Part shown: one piece after another, positions 6,727 to 14,669 of the stretch
How positions within the stretch are numbered: position 1 is the first letter of the stretch
Layout of the letters: every line of letters begins with the position of its first letter
Origin: an uncultured Clostridia bacterium
Lineage (GTDB): Bacteria > Bacillota > Clostridia > Oscillospirales > Oscillospiraceae
Assembly (NCBI GenBank): GCA_946539175.1
Contig: CAMNHH010000010.1
Span: 1 to 24,675 of the forward strand
Direction: 5' to 3'
Length of the DNA stretch: 24,675 bases
Position numbers and translations under genes: made by a program
Notes under the pieces: generated by a model
The model's input: the letters and a program-made list of their open reading frames with translations, nothing else
What the model was told of the DNA's origin: nothing
Database searches by the model: none

Positions 6727-7658
6727 CGGGATTTCACCATATATCCGTATTATTGAACGAATCCATCGAGGCGCTGGCCGTCAAGCCCGCAGGCGTCTAT
6801 CTGGACGGCACCCTGGGCGGGGCGGGCCATTCCTCCGAGATCGTGAAGCGGCTCAGCACCGGCACGCTGATCGGGGTGGACCGGGATCCGAAGGCCCTGG
6901 CCGCCGCCGAAGCGCGGCTGGCTCCCTGGGCGGAGCGGGTCAGACTGGTCCACGGCAACTTCCGGGAGCTGGACAGCATCCTGGACGGGCTGGGCATACC
7001 GGCGGTGGACGGGATCCTGCTGGATCTGGGCGTTTCCTCCCCCCAGCTGGACGAGGCCGCCCGGGGCTTCAGCTACATGGCCGACGCCCCCCTGGATATG
7101 CGGATGGACCCCGGCGATTCTCTGACCGCCTATGAGATCGTCAACAGCTGGCCCCAGGAGGAGCTGCGGCACATCCTCTTCGCCTACGGGGAGGAGCGCT
7201 ACGCCCCCCTGATCGCCGCGGCCATTGTCCGGCGGCGGGAGCAGGCCCCCATCCGAAGCACCCTGGAGCTGGTGGAGCTGATCCGCGGGGCCATGCCTCA
7301 GAAGGCGCTGCGGGAAAAGCAGCACCCTGCCAAGCGCAGCTTCCAGGCCATCCGCATCGCCGTGAACGACGAGCTGGGGGCCGTGGACAGCTTCATGCGC
7401 CGGGCCGTGGACCGGCTGAAGCCCGGCGGACGGCTGGCGGTGATTACCTTCCACTCTCTGGAGGACCGGATCGTGAAGAACGCCATGGCCGAGGCGGCCA
7501 GGGGCTGCACCTGCCCCCCGGAATTCCCGGTCTGCGTCTGCGGCAAGAAGCCCACGCTGAAGCTGATTGCCAGAAAGCCCATCACCGCGGGCGAGAAGGA
7601 GCTGGAGGAAAATCCCAGGGCCCGCAGCGCCAAGCTGAGAGTCGCTGAGCGGCTGTAA
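6723..7658 (+). CDS. rsmH: 16S rRNA (cytosine-1402-N4)-methyltransferase RsmH
   Basis: 311 residues, the usual length. The S-adenosylmethionine site DGTLGGAGHS lies near residues 28-37, followed by GVDRDP (acidic residue for ribose binding) and the family motifs LLDLGVSSPQLD and GFSYMADAPLDMRMDP. The C-terminal half has KRSFQAIRIAVN and the FHSLEDRIVK motif, both typical of RsmH. It methylates N4 of C1402 in the 16S rRNA P site. The GTG start (6723) overlaps the mraZ stop and has AAGGGG 8 nt upstream. The last 12 codons, ARSAKLRVAERL, recur as a near copy at 7739-7777, beyond the stop, after a palindromic insertion. Confidence 0.96.
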   Translation: MTGFHHISVLLNESIEALAVKPAGVYLDGTLGGAGHSSEIVKRLSTGTLIGVDRDPKALAAAEARLAPWAERVRLVHGNFRELDSILDGLGIPAVDGILLDLGVSSPQLDEAARGFSYMADAPLDMRMDPGDSLTAYEIVNSWPQEELRHILFAYGEERYAPLIAAAIVRRREQAPIRSTLELVELIRGAMPQKALREKQHPAKRSFQAIRIAVNDELGAVDSFMRRAVDRLKPGGRLAVITFHSLEDRIVKNAMAEAARGCTCPPEFPVCVCGKKPTLKLIARKPITAGEKELEENPRARSAKLRVAERL

Positions 7659-7738
7659 GCCCGCTCTGACGCCACCTCATCCGTCATCCGGCTTCCGTGA
7701 GACGCCGGATGCCGCCTTCCTCTCAAGGGGAAGGCTTC
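7659..7738. repeat. 80-bp palindromic interspersed repeat between duplicated rsmH tails
   Basis: The segment holds two hairpins: CATCCGGC (7685-7692) with GCCGGATG (7704-7711), a perfect 8-bp stem, and GCCTTCC (7714-7720) with GGAAGGC (7729-7735), a perfect 7-bp stem. The text CCACCTCATCCGTC and CTCAAGGGGAAGGCTT resembles intergenic repeats I recall from gut Clostridia genomes, from memory only. It has no coding frame of note and no terminator-type T-run after either stem. Confidence 0.65.
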
Positions 7739-7777
7739 GCCCGCAGCGCCAAGCTGCGCGTGGCTGAAACGCTGTAA
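7739..7777 (+). pseudogene. Duplicated 3' end of rsmH (13 codons with stop)
   Basis: Reads A-R-S-A-K-L-R-V-A-E-T-L-stop, against A-R-S-A-K-L-R-V-A-E-R-L-stop at the true rsmH end (7620-7658). By eye 33 of 39 bases match, the first 18 perfectly. Of the codon differences, three are synonymous and one changes Arg to Thr. That pattern suggests the copy came from an rsmH gene under selection, for example another allele, and not from recent slippage. It is not expressed as a separate protein. Confidence 0.8.
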
Positions 7778-7782
7778 GCGAC

Positions 7783-7801
7783 GGACAAGCAGGGCTTGTC
7801 C
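7783..7801. repeat. Short palindrome before ftsL
   Basis: GGACAAGC (7783-7790) and GCTTGTCC (7794-7801) form a perfect 8-bp stem with a 3-nt loop, followed by CTACAACC and no T-run. It resembles another class of small interspersed repeat known to me from Firmicutes genomes and lies 26 nt upstream of the ftsL start codon. It may affect mRNA structure or stability between rsmH and ftsL. Confidence 0.55.
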
Positions 7802-7827
7802 CTACAACCTGAAAAGAGGTAATTGAA

Positions 7828-8334
7828 ATGCCTGATACCCGATACAATTTCAACGGCAGCGCGGCCTATGATTACCGCTCCAACGCGGTACCGCAGCCGC
7901 GGCCCGGGGTATTGCCGGAGGAAAAGCCGCTCCGCAAGCCCAAAACAGTCGCCCACGCCAGGCCCGTCATCGCGCCACTGGCGGTGATCGGTCTGGTGCT
8001 GACCGCGGTGCTGCTCCTGATGGTGGTATACAGCTACGTGCAGCTCTACGAGACCAGCACCCAGGTGGGGCAGCTCCAGAGCCAGCTGAGCCAGGCCCAG
8101 GCGGACACCGCCAAGCTCCGCTCCACCTACGAAAGCCGCATCGACCTGGCCCGGATCGAGGCCAGGGCCAAGGAGTTGGGCATGACCCTCCCCTCCGCCC
8201 GGCAGACGGTGTACCTGAACATTGCGGGCGCCGACCACGCCGAGGTGCTGCAGGTGGATCAGCGCAGCTATCTGGAGAAGGCCTTCGACGCCTTGACCGG
8301 CAGCTTTTCCGGCATGCTGGAATATTTCCGCTGA
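7828..8334 (+). CDS. ftsL: FtsL-like cell division membrane protein
   Basis: 168 residues with a cytoplasmic N-terminus of about 46 residues, one transmembrane helix (about 47-70, PVIAPLAVIGLVLTAVLLL), and a short coiled coil rich in Gln and Ser (about 72-105). The segment ending IEARAKELGM follows, the conserved end of the FtsL/DivIC-type domain, and then a tail of about 45 residues. FtsL works with FtsQ (DivIB) and FtsB (DivIC) as the outer scaffold that activates FtsW and the septal PBP. Sequence identity is weak in this family; topology plus its position between rsmH and the PBP gene support the call. GAGG lies about 8 nt before the ATG. The downstream hairpin at 8346-8383 may end the mraZ-rsmH-ftsL transcript. 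Confidence 0.85.
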   Translation: MPDTRYNFNGSAAYDYRSNAVPQPRPGVLPEEKPLRKPKTVAHARPVIAPLAVIGLVLTAVLLLMVVYSYVQLYETSTQVGQLQSQLSQAQADTAKLRSTYESRIDLARIEARAKELGMTLPSARQTVYLNIAGADHAEVLQVDQRSYLEKAFDALTGSFSGMLEYFR

Positions 8335-8345
8335 CGGAACATATA

Positions 8346-8383
8346 CCAAAAAGGGGCGCGCACCCGGTGCCGCCCCTTTTTGG
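8346..8383 (+). terminator. Strong hairpin terminator within the dcw cluster
   Basis: CCAAAAAGGGGCG (8346-8358) pairs perfectly with CGCCCCTTTTTGG (8371-8383), and an inner GCAC/GTGC stem closes on a CCG loop. With A5 on one side and T5 on the other it looks like a bidirectional intrinsic terminator. It lies 12 nt after the ftsL stop and about 75 nt before the PBP start. Confidence 0.75.
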
Positions 8384-8458
8384 ACGATTTCGGTTCCCCG
8401 TCTTCCGGGCCCAAATCCTTCCCGCCCATTCTCCCTGTAAAGCAAATGAGGTGATCCC

Positions 8459-10801
8459 GTGTCTAAAAAATCCAAAATCAAGCTCCTGAAGGCCCCCGCG
8501 AAGGTTCCGGCTTACGACCGGGAAAAGGCCGGGCACGGGGTGCTGCGGCGGACCACGTTTTTGATGGTCTTCTGCGGGGTGCTGCTGTTTTTGCCCCTGA
8601 TCTGGCAGCTGTTCCGGCTGATGATCCTGGAGCACGACCGCTATGAGTCCGAGGCCATCAGCAACCAGACCAGCTCCACCCGGGTGGAGGCCAACCGGGG
8701 CGTGATCTACGACTGCAACATGAACATTCTGGCGGCCTCCAAGACCGTGGACACCATCTTTCTGGACCCCTGGGAGCTCCACAACGACGAGGAGGACGTG
8801 GATCTGATCGCCCGGACCCTGGGCGGGATTCTGGACGTGGACCCGGAGATGATCCGGGAGAAGGCCGCCAAGCTGGACCGCCGCTACGAGGTCATCGCCG
8901 CCAAGCAGGAGCCGGAGGTGGCCGAGCAGGTCCGGGCCTTCAAGCAGGAGCACGACATCGCGGGCATCCACATCAGCCCCGACGCCAAGCGCTACTATCC
9001 CTCCGGCACCACCGCGGCCCAGGTCCTGGGCTTCACCAACGGCGAGAACAAGGGCGCGGAGGGTCTGGAATCCTACTACGACGACATCCTTCAGGGCACC
9101 GCGGGCTCCATCATCACCACCAAGGGCAATTACGAGACCCCCATGCTCTACTCCTACGAGAAATACTATGAGGCCACCGACGGCAGCTCCCTGGTGCTGA
9201 CCCTGGACTCCACCGTCCAGATGTACCTGGAGAAGAATCTGAAGGCGGCCATCGAGAAATACGACGTGCAGAACGGCGCCTTCGGCATCATCATGGACGT
9301 GAACACCGGCGCCATCCTGGCCATGGCCACCGAGGGCAGCTACGACCCCAACAACTACCTGGAGATCACGGATCTGGAGGTGGTAAAGAAGCTGGATGCG
9401 CTCTCCGAGGAGCTGCACCGGGTGGAAAAGGGCAGCGCCAGCTACAAGTCCCTGGCCGACGAATACAACACCCTCCAGGCCTCCGCCCGGCTGAAGCAGT
9501 GGCGCAACCGCTGCGTCTCCGACGGCTACGAGCCCGGCTCCACCTTCAAGACCATCACCCTGGCCGCCGCCCTGGAGGACGGGGCCGTGAATCTGAACTC
9601 CGCCTATTACTGCGGCGGCGCCAAGGACTACCCCGGCCGGGAAACCACCCTCCACTGCTGGAAGGACGGAGGCCACGGCTATGAGACCCTGGCCCAGGCC
9701 CTGCAGAACTCCTGCAACATCGCCTTCGCGGACATCGGCCTCCAGCTGGGGGGCAGCAGCCTGTATGACTACATTGAGGCCTTCGGCCTGCTGGAGCGCA
9801 CCGGTGTGGACATGTCCGGCGAGGCCCTGGGCGTCTTCCACAGCCGGGAGAAGCTCATGTCCAACGCCCAGCTCACCGCCGTGGTGGCGGGCCAGTCCGT
9901 GAAGCCCACCCCCATCCAGATGGTCCGGGCCATTTCCGCCGTGGTGAACGGCGGCTACGTGCTCAAGCCCTACGTGGTCTCCGAGGTGCTGGACGAGAAC
10001 GGCAACGTCATCGAAAAGCACGGCAAGACCGTGATCCGCCAGGCCATCAGCGCCGAGACCTCCAAGCTCATGTGCGAGCTCATCGAGAGCGTGGTCACCA
10101 AGGGCACTGCGGGCAACGCCCAGCTGGCCGGCTTCCGCATCGGCGGCAAGACCGGCACCTCGGAGAAGCTGGACGTCTACGAGGCCGACGGCACCCTGAC
10201 CAAGGACCGCATCGTATCCTTCGTGGGCATCGCACCCATGGACAATCCCCAGTATATCTGCCTGGTGGCCCTGGACACCCCCAGCCGCTCCACCGGCATC
10301 TACATTTCCGGCGGCGTCATGGCAGCCCCGGTGGTGCGGGACATCTTCTCCGACACCCTGCTCTATCTGGGCGTCCAGCCCGACTACAGCAACGTGGACA
10401 TGGCCACCGTCAACGTGCAGATGCCCGACGTGCGGGATCTGAGCGAGGAGGAGGCCGCGGAGCTGCTGAAGGAGCAGAGCCTGCGCTACCGCACCGAGGG
10501 CGACGGCGAAAGCGTCACGGGACAGATTCCCGGTCCCGGCGAGCTGCTGCCCGGCAACTCCCAGGTTATCCTCTACATGGGTGCGGACCTGCCCCTGGAA
10601 CGGGTCACGGTTCCCAATCTGAAAAACATGAGCGTGTCTCAGGCCAGAGACGTGGTGGAAAGCATCGGTCTCTACCTGCAGACCAAGGGCTCCGGCCGAT
10701 ACTACGCCACCGTCACCGATCAGTCCCCGGCCCCCGGTACCGAGCTTGCCCGGGGCGCCACCGTCACGGTGGAGCTGACGGACCAGACGGTCCTGGACTA
10801 A
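8459..10801 (+). CDS. ftsI: Class B penicillin-binding protein with two PASTA domains (FtsI/SpoVD type)
   Basis: 780 residues: short basic cytoplasmic tail, one transmembrane helix (about 31-55), PBP dimerisation domain, then transpeptidase domain with S361-T-F-K364 (catalytic Ser and Lys), S418-C-N420 and K564-T-G. Two PASTA domains follow (about 653-709 and 716-778). It cross-links stem peptides in septal peptidoglycan as partner of an SEDS polymerase, here FtsW two genes after murF. PASTA-tailed enzymes at this locus include vegetative PBP2b/PBP2x types and the sporulation protein SpoVD; sequence alone does not separate them here. The GTG start (8459) has TGAGGTGAT just upstream. The upstream terminator suggests an own promoter or readthrough, but no clear promoter is seen in 8384-8458. 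Confidence 0.95.
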   Translation: MSKKSKIKLLKAPAKVPAYDREKAGHGVLRRTTFLMVFCGVLLFLPLIWQLFRLMILEHDRYESEAISNQTSSTRVEANRGVIYDCNMNILAASKTVDTIFLDPWELHNDEEDVDLIARTLGGILDVDPEMIREKAAKLDRRYEVIAAKQEPEVAEQVRAFKQEHDIAGIHISPDAKRYYPSGTTAAQVLGFTNGENKGAEGLESYYDDILQGTAGSIITTKGNYETPMLYSYEKYYEATDGSSLVLTLDSTVQMYLEKNLKAAIEKYDVQNGAFGIIMDVNTGAILAMATEGSYDPNNYLEITDLEVVKKLDALSEELHRVEKGSASYKSLADEYNTLQASARLKQWRNRCVSDGYEPGSTFKTITLAAALEDGAVNLNSAYYCGGAKDYPGRETTLHCWKDGGHGYETLAQALQNSCNIAFADIGLQLGGSSLYDYIEAFGLLERTGVDMSGEALGVFHSREKLMSNAQLTAVVAGQSVKPTPIQMVRAISAVVNGGYVLKPYVVSEVLDENGNVIEKHGKTVIRQAISAETSKLMCELIESVVTKGTAGNAQLAGFRIGGKTGTSEKLDVYEADGTLTKDRIVSFVGIAPMDNPQYICLVALDTPSRSTGIYISGGVMAAPVVRDIFSDTLLYLGVQPDYSNVDMATVNVQMPDVRDLSEEEAAELLKEQSLRYRTEGDGESVTGQIPGPGELLPGNSQVILYMGADLPLERVTVPNLKNMSVSQARDVVESIGLYLQTKGSGRYYATVTDQSPAPGTELARGATVTVELTDQTVLD

Positions 10802-10814
10802 GGAGATTATGACA

Positions 10815-12254
10815 ATGAAACTATCCGATCTGTTAAAAGATATTCCCGTTCTGGAGAGCAGCTGCGATCCGAACACCGAGATCACCGGAGTCTGCTACGA
10901 TTCCCGGGAGGTGAAGGACGGCGGCATGTTCGTGGCCATCACCGGCTACAAGCAGGACGGCCACAAGTTTATTCCCGACGCCCTGGCGGCGGGCGCCGGC
11001 TGCATTCTTTGCGAGCGCAGGCCGGAGGGCCGGATCCCCTACGTGCTGGTGCCCAATTCCCGGGTGGCCCTGGCCGTCCTGGGCGCCAACTGGTACGGCC
11101 ATCCCGCCGACCGGCTCACCATCCTGGGCGTCACCGGCACCAACGGCAAGACCAGCATCACCTATCTGATGAAGTCCGTGCTGGAGCAGCTGCTGGGGGC
11201 CAAGGTGGGCCTCATCGGCACCATCCAGAACATGATCGGCAGCGAGGTACTGCCCACCGAGCACACCACCCCCGAGAGCTTTGAGCTCCAGGGCCTCTTC
11301 GCCCGGATGCTGGAGGCGGGCTGCACCCACGTGGTGATGGAGGTCTCCTCCATCGGCCTGTATCTGCATCGGGTGGACTGCGTGCCCTTCGCCGTGGGCG
11401 CCTTCACCAACTTCACCGAGGACCACCTGGACTTCCACAAGACCATGGAGGCCTACCGGCAGGCCAAGGCCCTGCTCTTCCGCAAGTGCCAGTTCTCCGT
11501 CTTCAACATCGACGACGAGGCCGTGGCCCGGACGGTGGATGCCGCCGCCTGCTGGACGCTGACCAGCTCCGTCCAGGGCCTGCCCGCGGATCTGACTGCC
11601 ACGGACCTGCATCTTGGCGCGGACCACGTGGCCTTCACCGGCCACTATAAGGGAGAGGACTTCCCGGTCCGCCTGGGGATCCCCGGCGGCTTCTCGGTTT
11701 ACAACGCCCTGACGGTGCTGGGCATGGCCATCGGCCTGGGCATCCCCGTCCGGGACGCGGCGGACGCCCTTTCCAGGGCCAGCGGCGTCAAGGGCCGCAT
11801 GGAGGTGGTCCCCACCCCCGGCAAGGACTACACCGTCCTCATCGACTACGCCCACACCCCCGACGCCCTGGAAAACGTGCTGAGATCCGTCAAGAGCTTC
11901 TGCCCCGGGCGGCTCATCGCCGTCTTCGGCTGCGGCGGGGACCGGGACGCTCTGAAGCGGCCCATCATGGGCCGGATCGGCGTGCGATACGCGGATCTGC
12001 CCATCATCACCTCCGACAATCCCCGCACCGAGGACCCCATGAAGATCATCGCGGACATTCGCAAGGGGGCGGACGAGATCGGCAAGACCTATTTGGTGGT
12101 GGAAAACCGCCGGGAGGCCATCGCCCGCGCCATGCGGGAGGCCCGGGCCGGGGACATCATCGTGCTCTGCGGCAAGGGCCATGAGAGCTATCAGATCATC
12201 GGAACGGAAAAGACCCATCTGGACGAACGGGAGGAGGTCGCGAAAAACCTGTGA
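10815..12254 (+). CDS. murE: UDP-MurNAc-tripeptide synthetase MurE (meso-diaminopimelate type)
   Basis: 479 residues. The Mur ligase P-loop GVTGTNGKTS is at 105-114. TTPESFELQ and the conserved YRQAKALLF lysine segment follow, and DNPRTED at 401-407 marks the C-terminal domain. DNPR is the motif of enzymes adding meso-diaminopimelate; lysine-adding MurE differs there. It ligates the third residue onto UDP-MurNAc-L-Ala-D-Glu using ATP in the cytoplasm. ATG 10815 is preferred to ATG 10809 because AAGGAG (10800-10805) lies 9 nt upstream of the former and only 3 nt from the latter. The stop overlaps the murF GTG by 4 bp, so MurE and MurF, consecutive steps, are co-translated. Confidence 0.96.
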   Translation: MKLSDLLKDIPVLESSCDPNTEITGVCYDSREVKDGGMFVAITGYKQDGHKFIPDALAAGAGCILCERRPEGRIPYVLVPNSRVALAVLGANWYGHPADRLTILGVTGTNGKTSITYLMKSVLEQLLGAKVGLIGTIQNMIGSEVLPTEHTTPESFELQGLFARMLEAGCTHVVMEVSSIGLYLHRVDCVPFAVGAFTNFTEDHLDFHKTMEAYRQAKALLFRKCQFSVFNIDDEAVARTVDAAACWTLTSSVQGLPADLTATDLHLGADHVAFTGHYKGEDFPVRLGIPGGFSVYNALTVLGMAIGLGIPVRDAADALSRASGVKGRMEVVPTPGKDYTVLIDYAHTPDALENVLRSVKSFCPGRLIAVFGCGGDRDALKRPIMGRIGVRYADLPIITSDNPRTEDPMKIIADIRKGADEIGKTYLVVENRREAIARAMREARAGDIIVLCGKGHESYQIIGTEKTHLDEREEVAKNL

Positions 12255-13609
12255 TTACGCTGAAGCAAGCCGCCCTCTGGAGCGGTGCGGCAGTTTTGCC
12301 GGAATTTGAGCACATCGCCTTTGCGGGCTCCCAGGTGGACTCCCGGGTCATCAAGCCGGGGGAGCTCTTCGTGGCGATTCAGAGCAATGAGGGCGCTTCC
12401 GGCCAAAGCCCGGAGAAAAAGGACGGCAATTTCTACATCCCCGCCGCCATGGAGCGGGGCGCCGCCGCGGCCCTGGGCGCGGCCCAGCTGCCCGGCGTGC
12501 CCATGCTGACGGCCCCCGACAGCCTGGCGGCCTGGCAGCGGCTGGCGGCGGGCTGGCGGCGGACCCTGACCGGGACCCGCTTCATCGGCGTCACCGGCAG
12601 CGTGGGCAAGACCACCGTGAAGGAGATGACCGGCCAGATCTGCAGCGCCATGCTGCGGTCCCAGTGGACCCAGGCCAACTACAACAACGAGATGGGCGTC
12701 CCCAAGACCCTGCTGGATCTCCGCCCCGAGACGGAGCTGGCGGTGGTGGAGATGGGCATGAGCAACCGGGGGGAGATCTCCCGGCTGACGGCCCTCACCC
12801 GGCCAGACGTGGCGGTCATCAACATGATCGGCACCATGCACATCCAGCAGCTGGGCTCCCGGGAGAACATCTGCAAGGCCAAGCTGGAGATTCTGGAGGG
12901 CCTGGCCCCCGACGGCGTTGCGGTGCTGAACGGCGACGAGCCCCTGCTGCGGGCCGCCGCCCCCGGCTGCAAAACCCTGTGGTTCGGCCTGGGGCCGGAG
13001 AATGATCTGCGGGCGGAGGAGCTCCGCTACACGCCCTCGGGCATCGCCTTCACCGCCGCGGGCCTGGGCTGCCGGGTGCCGGTGGAGCTCCCCGTGCCCG
13101 GCCTGCACGACGCCGCAAACGCCCTGGCCGCCATGCTGGCCGCCCACTGCGCGGGCGTGCCCCTGCGGGTCGCCGCCGAGGCCCTGCGGAACTTCAAAAA
13201 CACCGGCCACCGGATGGCGATCCAGCTGAAAAACGGCTTTACGGTGCTGGCCGACTGCTACAACGCCGGTCGGGAATCCACCGCCGCCGCCCTGCGGGTC
13301 CTGCGGGACCGGCCCGCCCGGGGCCGCCGCATCGCCGTGCTGGGGGATATGCTGGAGCTGGGGGCCTTTTCCCGGGACTTCCACCGGGAGATCGGCGAAT
13401 GTGCCGCCCGCTGCGCCGACCTGGTGCTGGCCTTCGGGCCGGAGAGCCGGGCCCTGGCGGAGGCCGCGGGCGGCAAGGCCCGCTGGTTCGCGGACCGGGA
13501 CGCCCTGCTGGAGGCCCTGCGGCAGCAGGCCCGGCCCGGGGACTCCGTCCTCTTCAAGGCCAGCCACGGCATGCACCTGGAAGCCGTCATGGACGCATTT
13601 TTAGCCTGA
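12251..13609 (+). CDS. murF: UDP-MurNAc-tripeptide:D-Ala-D-Ala ligase MurF
   Basis: 452 residues with Mur ligase N-terminal, central and C-terminal domains. The P-loop GVTGSVGKTT starts at residue 113, with WTQANYNNEMGVPKTLL and VVEMGMSNRGEIS after it, both diagnostic of MurF. The C-terminal part has DCYNAGRESTAAALRVL and VLGDMLELG. It adds D-Ala-D-Ala to make the pentapeptide precursor. The GTG start overlaps murE by GTGA. In the N-terminal substrate domain the usual FVALxGxxxDGHxF region reads FVAIQSNEGASGQSPEKKDG and then NFYI: a slightly longer loop without the common His. The rest of the protein is intact, so it is expected to be active. Confidence 0.95.
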   Translation: MITLKQAALWSGAAVLPEFEHIAFAGSQVDSRVIKPGELFVAIQSNEGASGQSPEKKDGNFYIPAAMERGAAAALGAAQLPGVPMLTAPDSLAAWQRLAAGWRRTLTGTRFIGVTGSVGKTTVKEMTGQICSAMLRSQWTQANYNNEMGVPKTLLDLRPETELAVVEMGMSNRGEISRLTALTRPDVAVINMIGTMHIQQLGSRENICKAKLEILEGLAPDGVAVLNGDEPLLRAAAPGCKTLWFGLGPENDLRAEELRYTPSGIAFTAAGLGCRVPVELPVPGLHDAANALAAMLAAHCAGVPLRVAAEALRNFKNTGHRMAIQLKNGFTVLADCYNAGRESTAAALRVLRDRPARGRRIAVLGDMLELGAFSRDFHREIGECAARCADLVLAFGPESRALAEAAGGKARWFADRDALLEALRQQARPGDSVLFKASHGMHLEAVMDAFLA

Positions 13610-13658
13610 CGGACGGCGCTTCCCGCCAAGTCATATACAGATATACGGAGGAATTTCC

Positions 13659-14648
13659 ATGAAAGACGGACAAATCTTCGCGACCATCGCCATGATCGCG
13701 CCATGTTTTCTGATTGCTCTGATTGCGGGGCGCTTCATCATTCCCTGGCTGCGGGCCCTGAAGGCCGGGCAGACCATCCGGGAGGTGGGCCCAAAGTGGC
13801 ACAACTCCAAGGCCGGCACCCCCGCCATGGGCGGTCTGATCTTCATTCTGACGGCCTGCCTCGGCGTGGTGGGCCTCGGCATCGCCTTCGGCAAATGGTC
13901 CTCCGCCCTGGTCTTCGCCTTTGCTCTGATCTTCGGCGCCATCGGCTTTCTGGACGACTTCAAAAAGGTCAAAAAGAAGCAGAACGAGGGCCTGACGGCC
14001 CCCCAGAAATTCATGCTGCAGCTGGCGGCCTCCGCCCTCTACCTCTACATTCTCTTCCGGATGGGCCACATGACCACGGATCTGTGGATCCCCTTCACCG
14101 ACGTCACCTGGCACATCCCCCTGTGGATCTACCTGTTCTTCGCGGTCTTCGTCATCGTGGGCACCGTCAACGCGGTGAATCTCACCGACGGCATCGACGG
14201 TCTGGCCACCGGCGTCACCATGCCGGTGATGATCTTCTTCCTGGTGGCCTCCATTCTGCTGAAAAAGGCGGAGCTGGCCATCTTCCCGGCGGTGCTGCTG
14301 GGGGGCCTGGCGGGCTTTCTGGTCTATAACTTCCACCCCGCCAAGACCTTCATGGGCGACACGGGCTCCCTGTTTTTGGGCGGCGCCGTCTGCGGCATGG
14401 CCTTTGCCCTGGATATGCCCCTGATTCTGGTGCTGGTGGGTCTGATCTACATCGTCGAGACCCTCTCGGTCATCATGCAGACCACCTACTTCAAGCTCAC
14501 CCACGGCAAGCGGATCTTCAGGATGGCCCCCATCCACCACCACTTTGAAATGTGCGGCTGGTCTGAGGTCAAGATCTGGACGGTCTTCACCGCCGTCAGC
14601 GTCGTCATGTGCGTCGTGGCTTACCTTGCGATCGGTCCCCTTTATTGA
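13659..14648 (+). CDS. mraY: Phospho-MurNAc-pentapeptide translocase MraY
   Basis: 329 residues, about ten transmembrane helices. Active-site signatures are all present: FLDDFKK (Asp pair), NAVNLTDGIDGLATG, FMGDTGSLFLGG, and APIHHHFE with the His triad. It transfers phospho-MurNAc-pentapeptide to undecaprenyl phosphate in the inner leaflet, forming lipid I. The ATG has CGGAGGAA upstream. Only 21 nt separate it from ftsW; the murD gene that often stands here is missing. Confidence 0.97.
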   Translation: MKDGQIFATIAMIAPCFLIALIAGRFIIPWLRALKAGQTIREVGPKWHNSKAGTPAMGGLIFILTACLGVVGLGIAFGKWSSALVFAFALIFGAIGFLDDFKKVKKKQNEGLTAPQKFMLQLAASALYLYILFRMGHMTTDLWIPFTDVTWHIPLWIYLFFAVFVIVGTVNAVNLTDGIDGLATGVTMPVMIFFLVASILLKKAELAIFPAVLLGGLAGFLVYNFHPAKTFMGDTGSLFLGGAVCGMAFALDMPLILVLVGLIYIVETLSVIMQTTYFKLTHGKRIFRMAPIHHHFEMCGWSEVKIWTVFTAVSVVMCVVAYLAIGPLY

Positions 14649-14669
14649 CAGGAAATTCAGGAGGTGCCT

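Noticed and set aside
7967..10885. 972-codon open frame on the minus strand opposite ftsL and the PBP gene
   Set aside because: It is a GC-driven shadow of the plus-strand genes, with Gly/His/Val/Gln-rich composition and no recognisable domain; it crosses several true gene boundaries.
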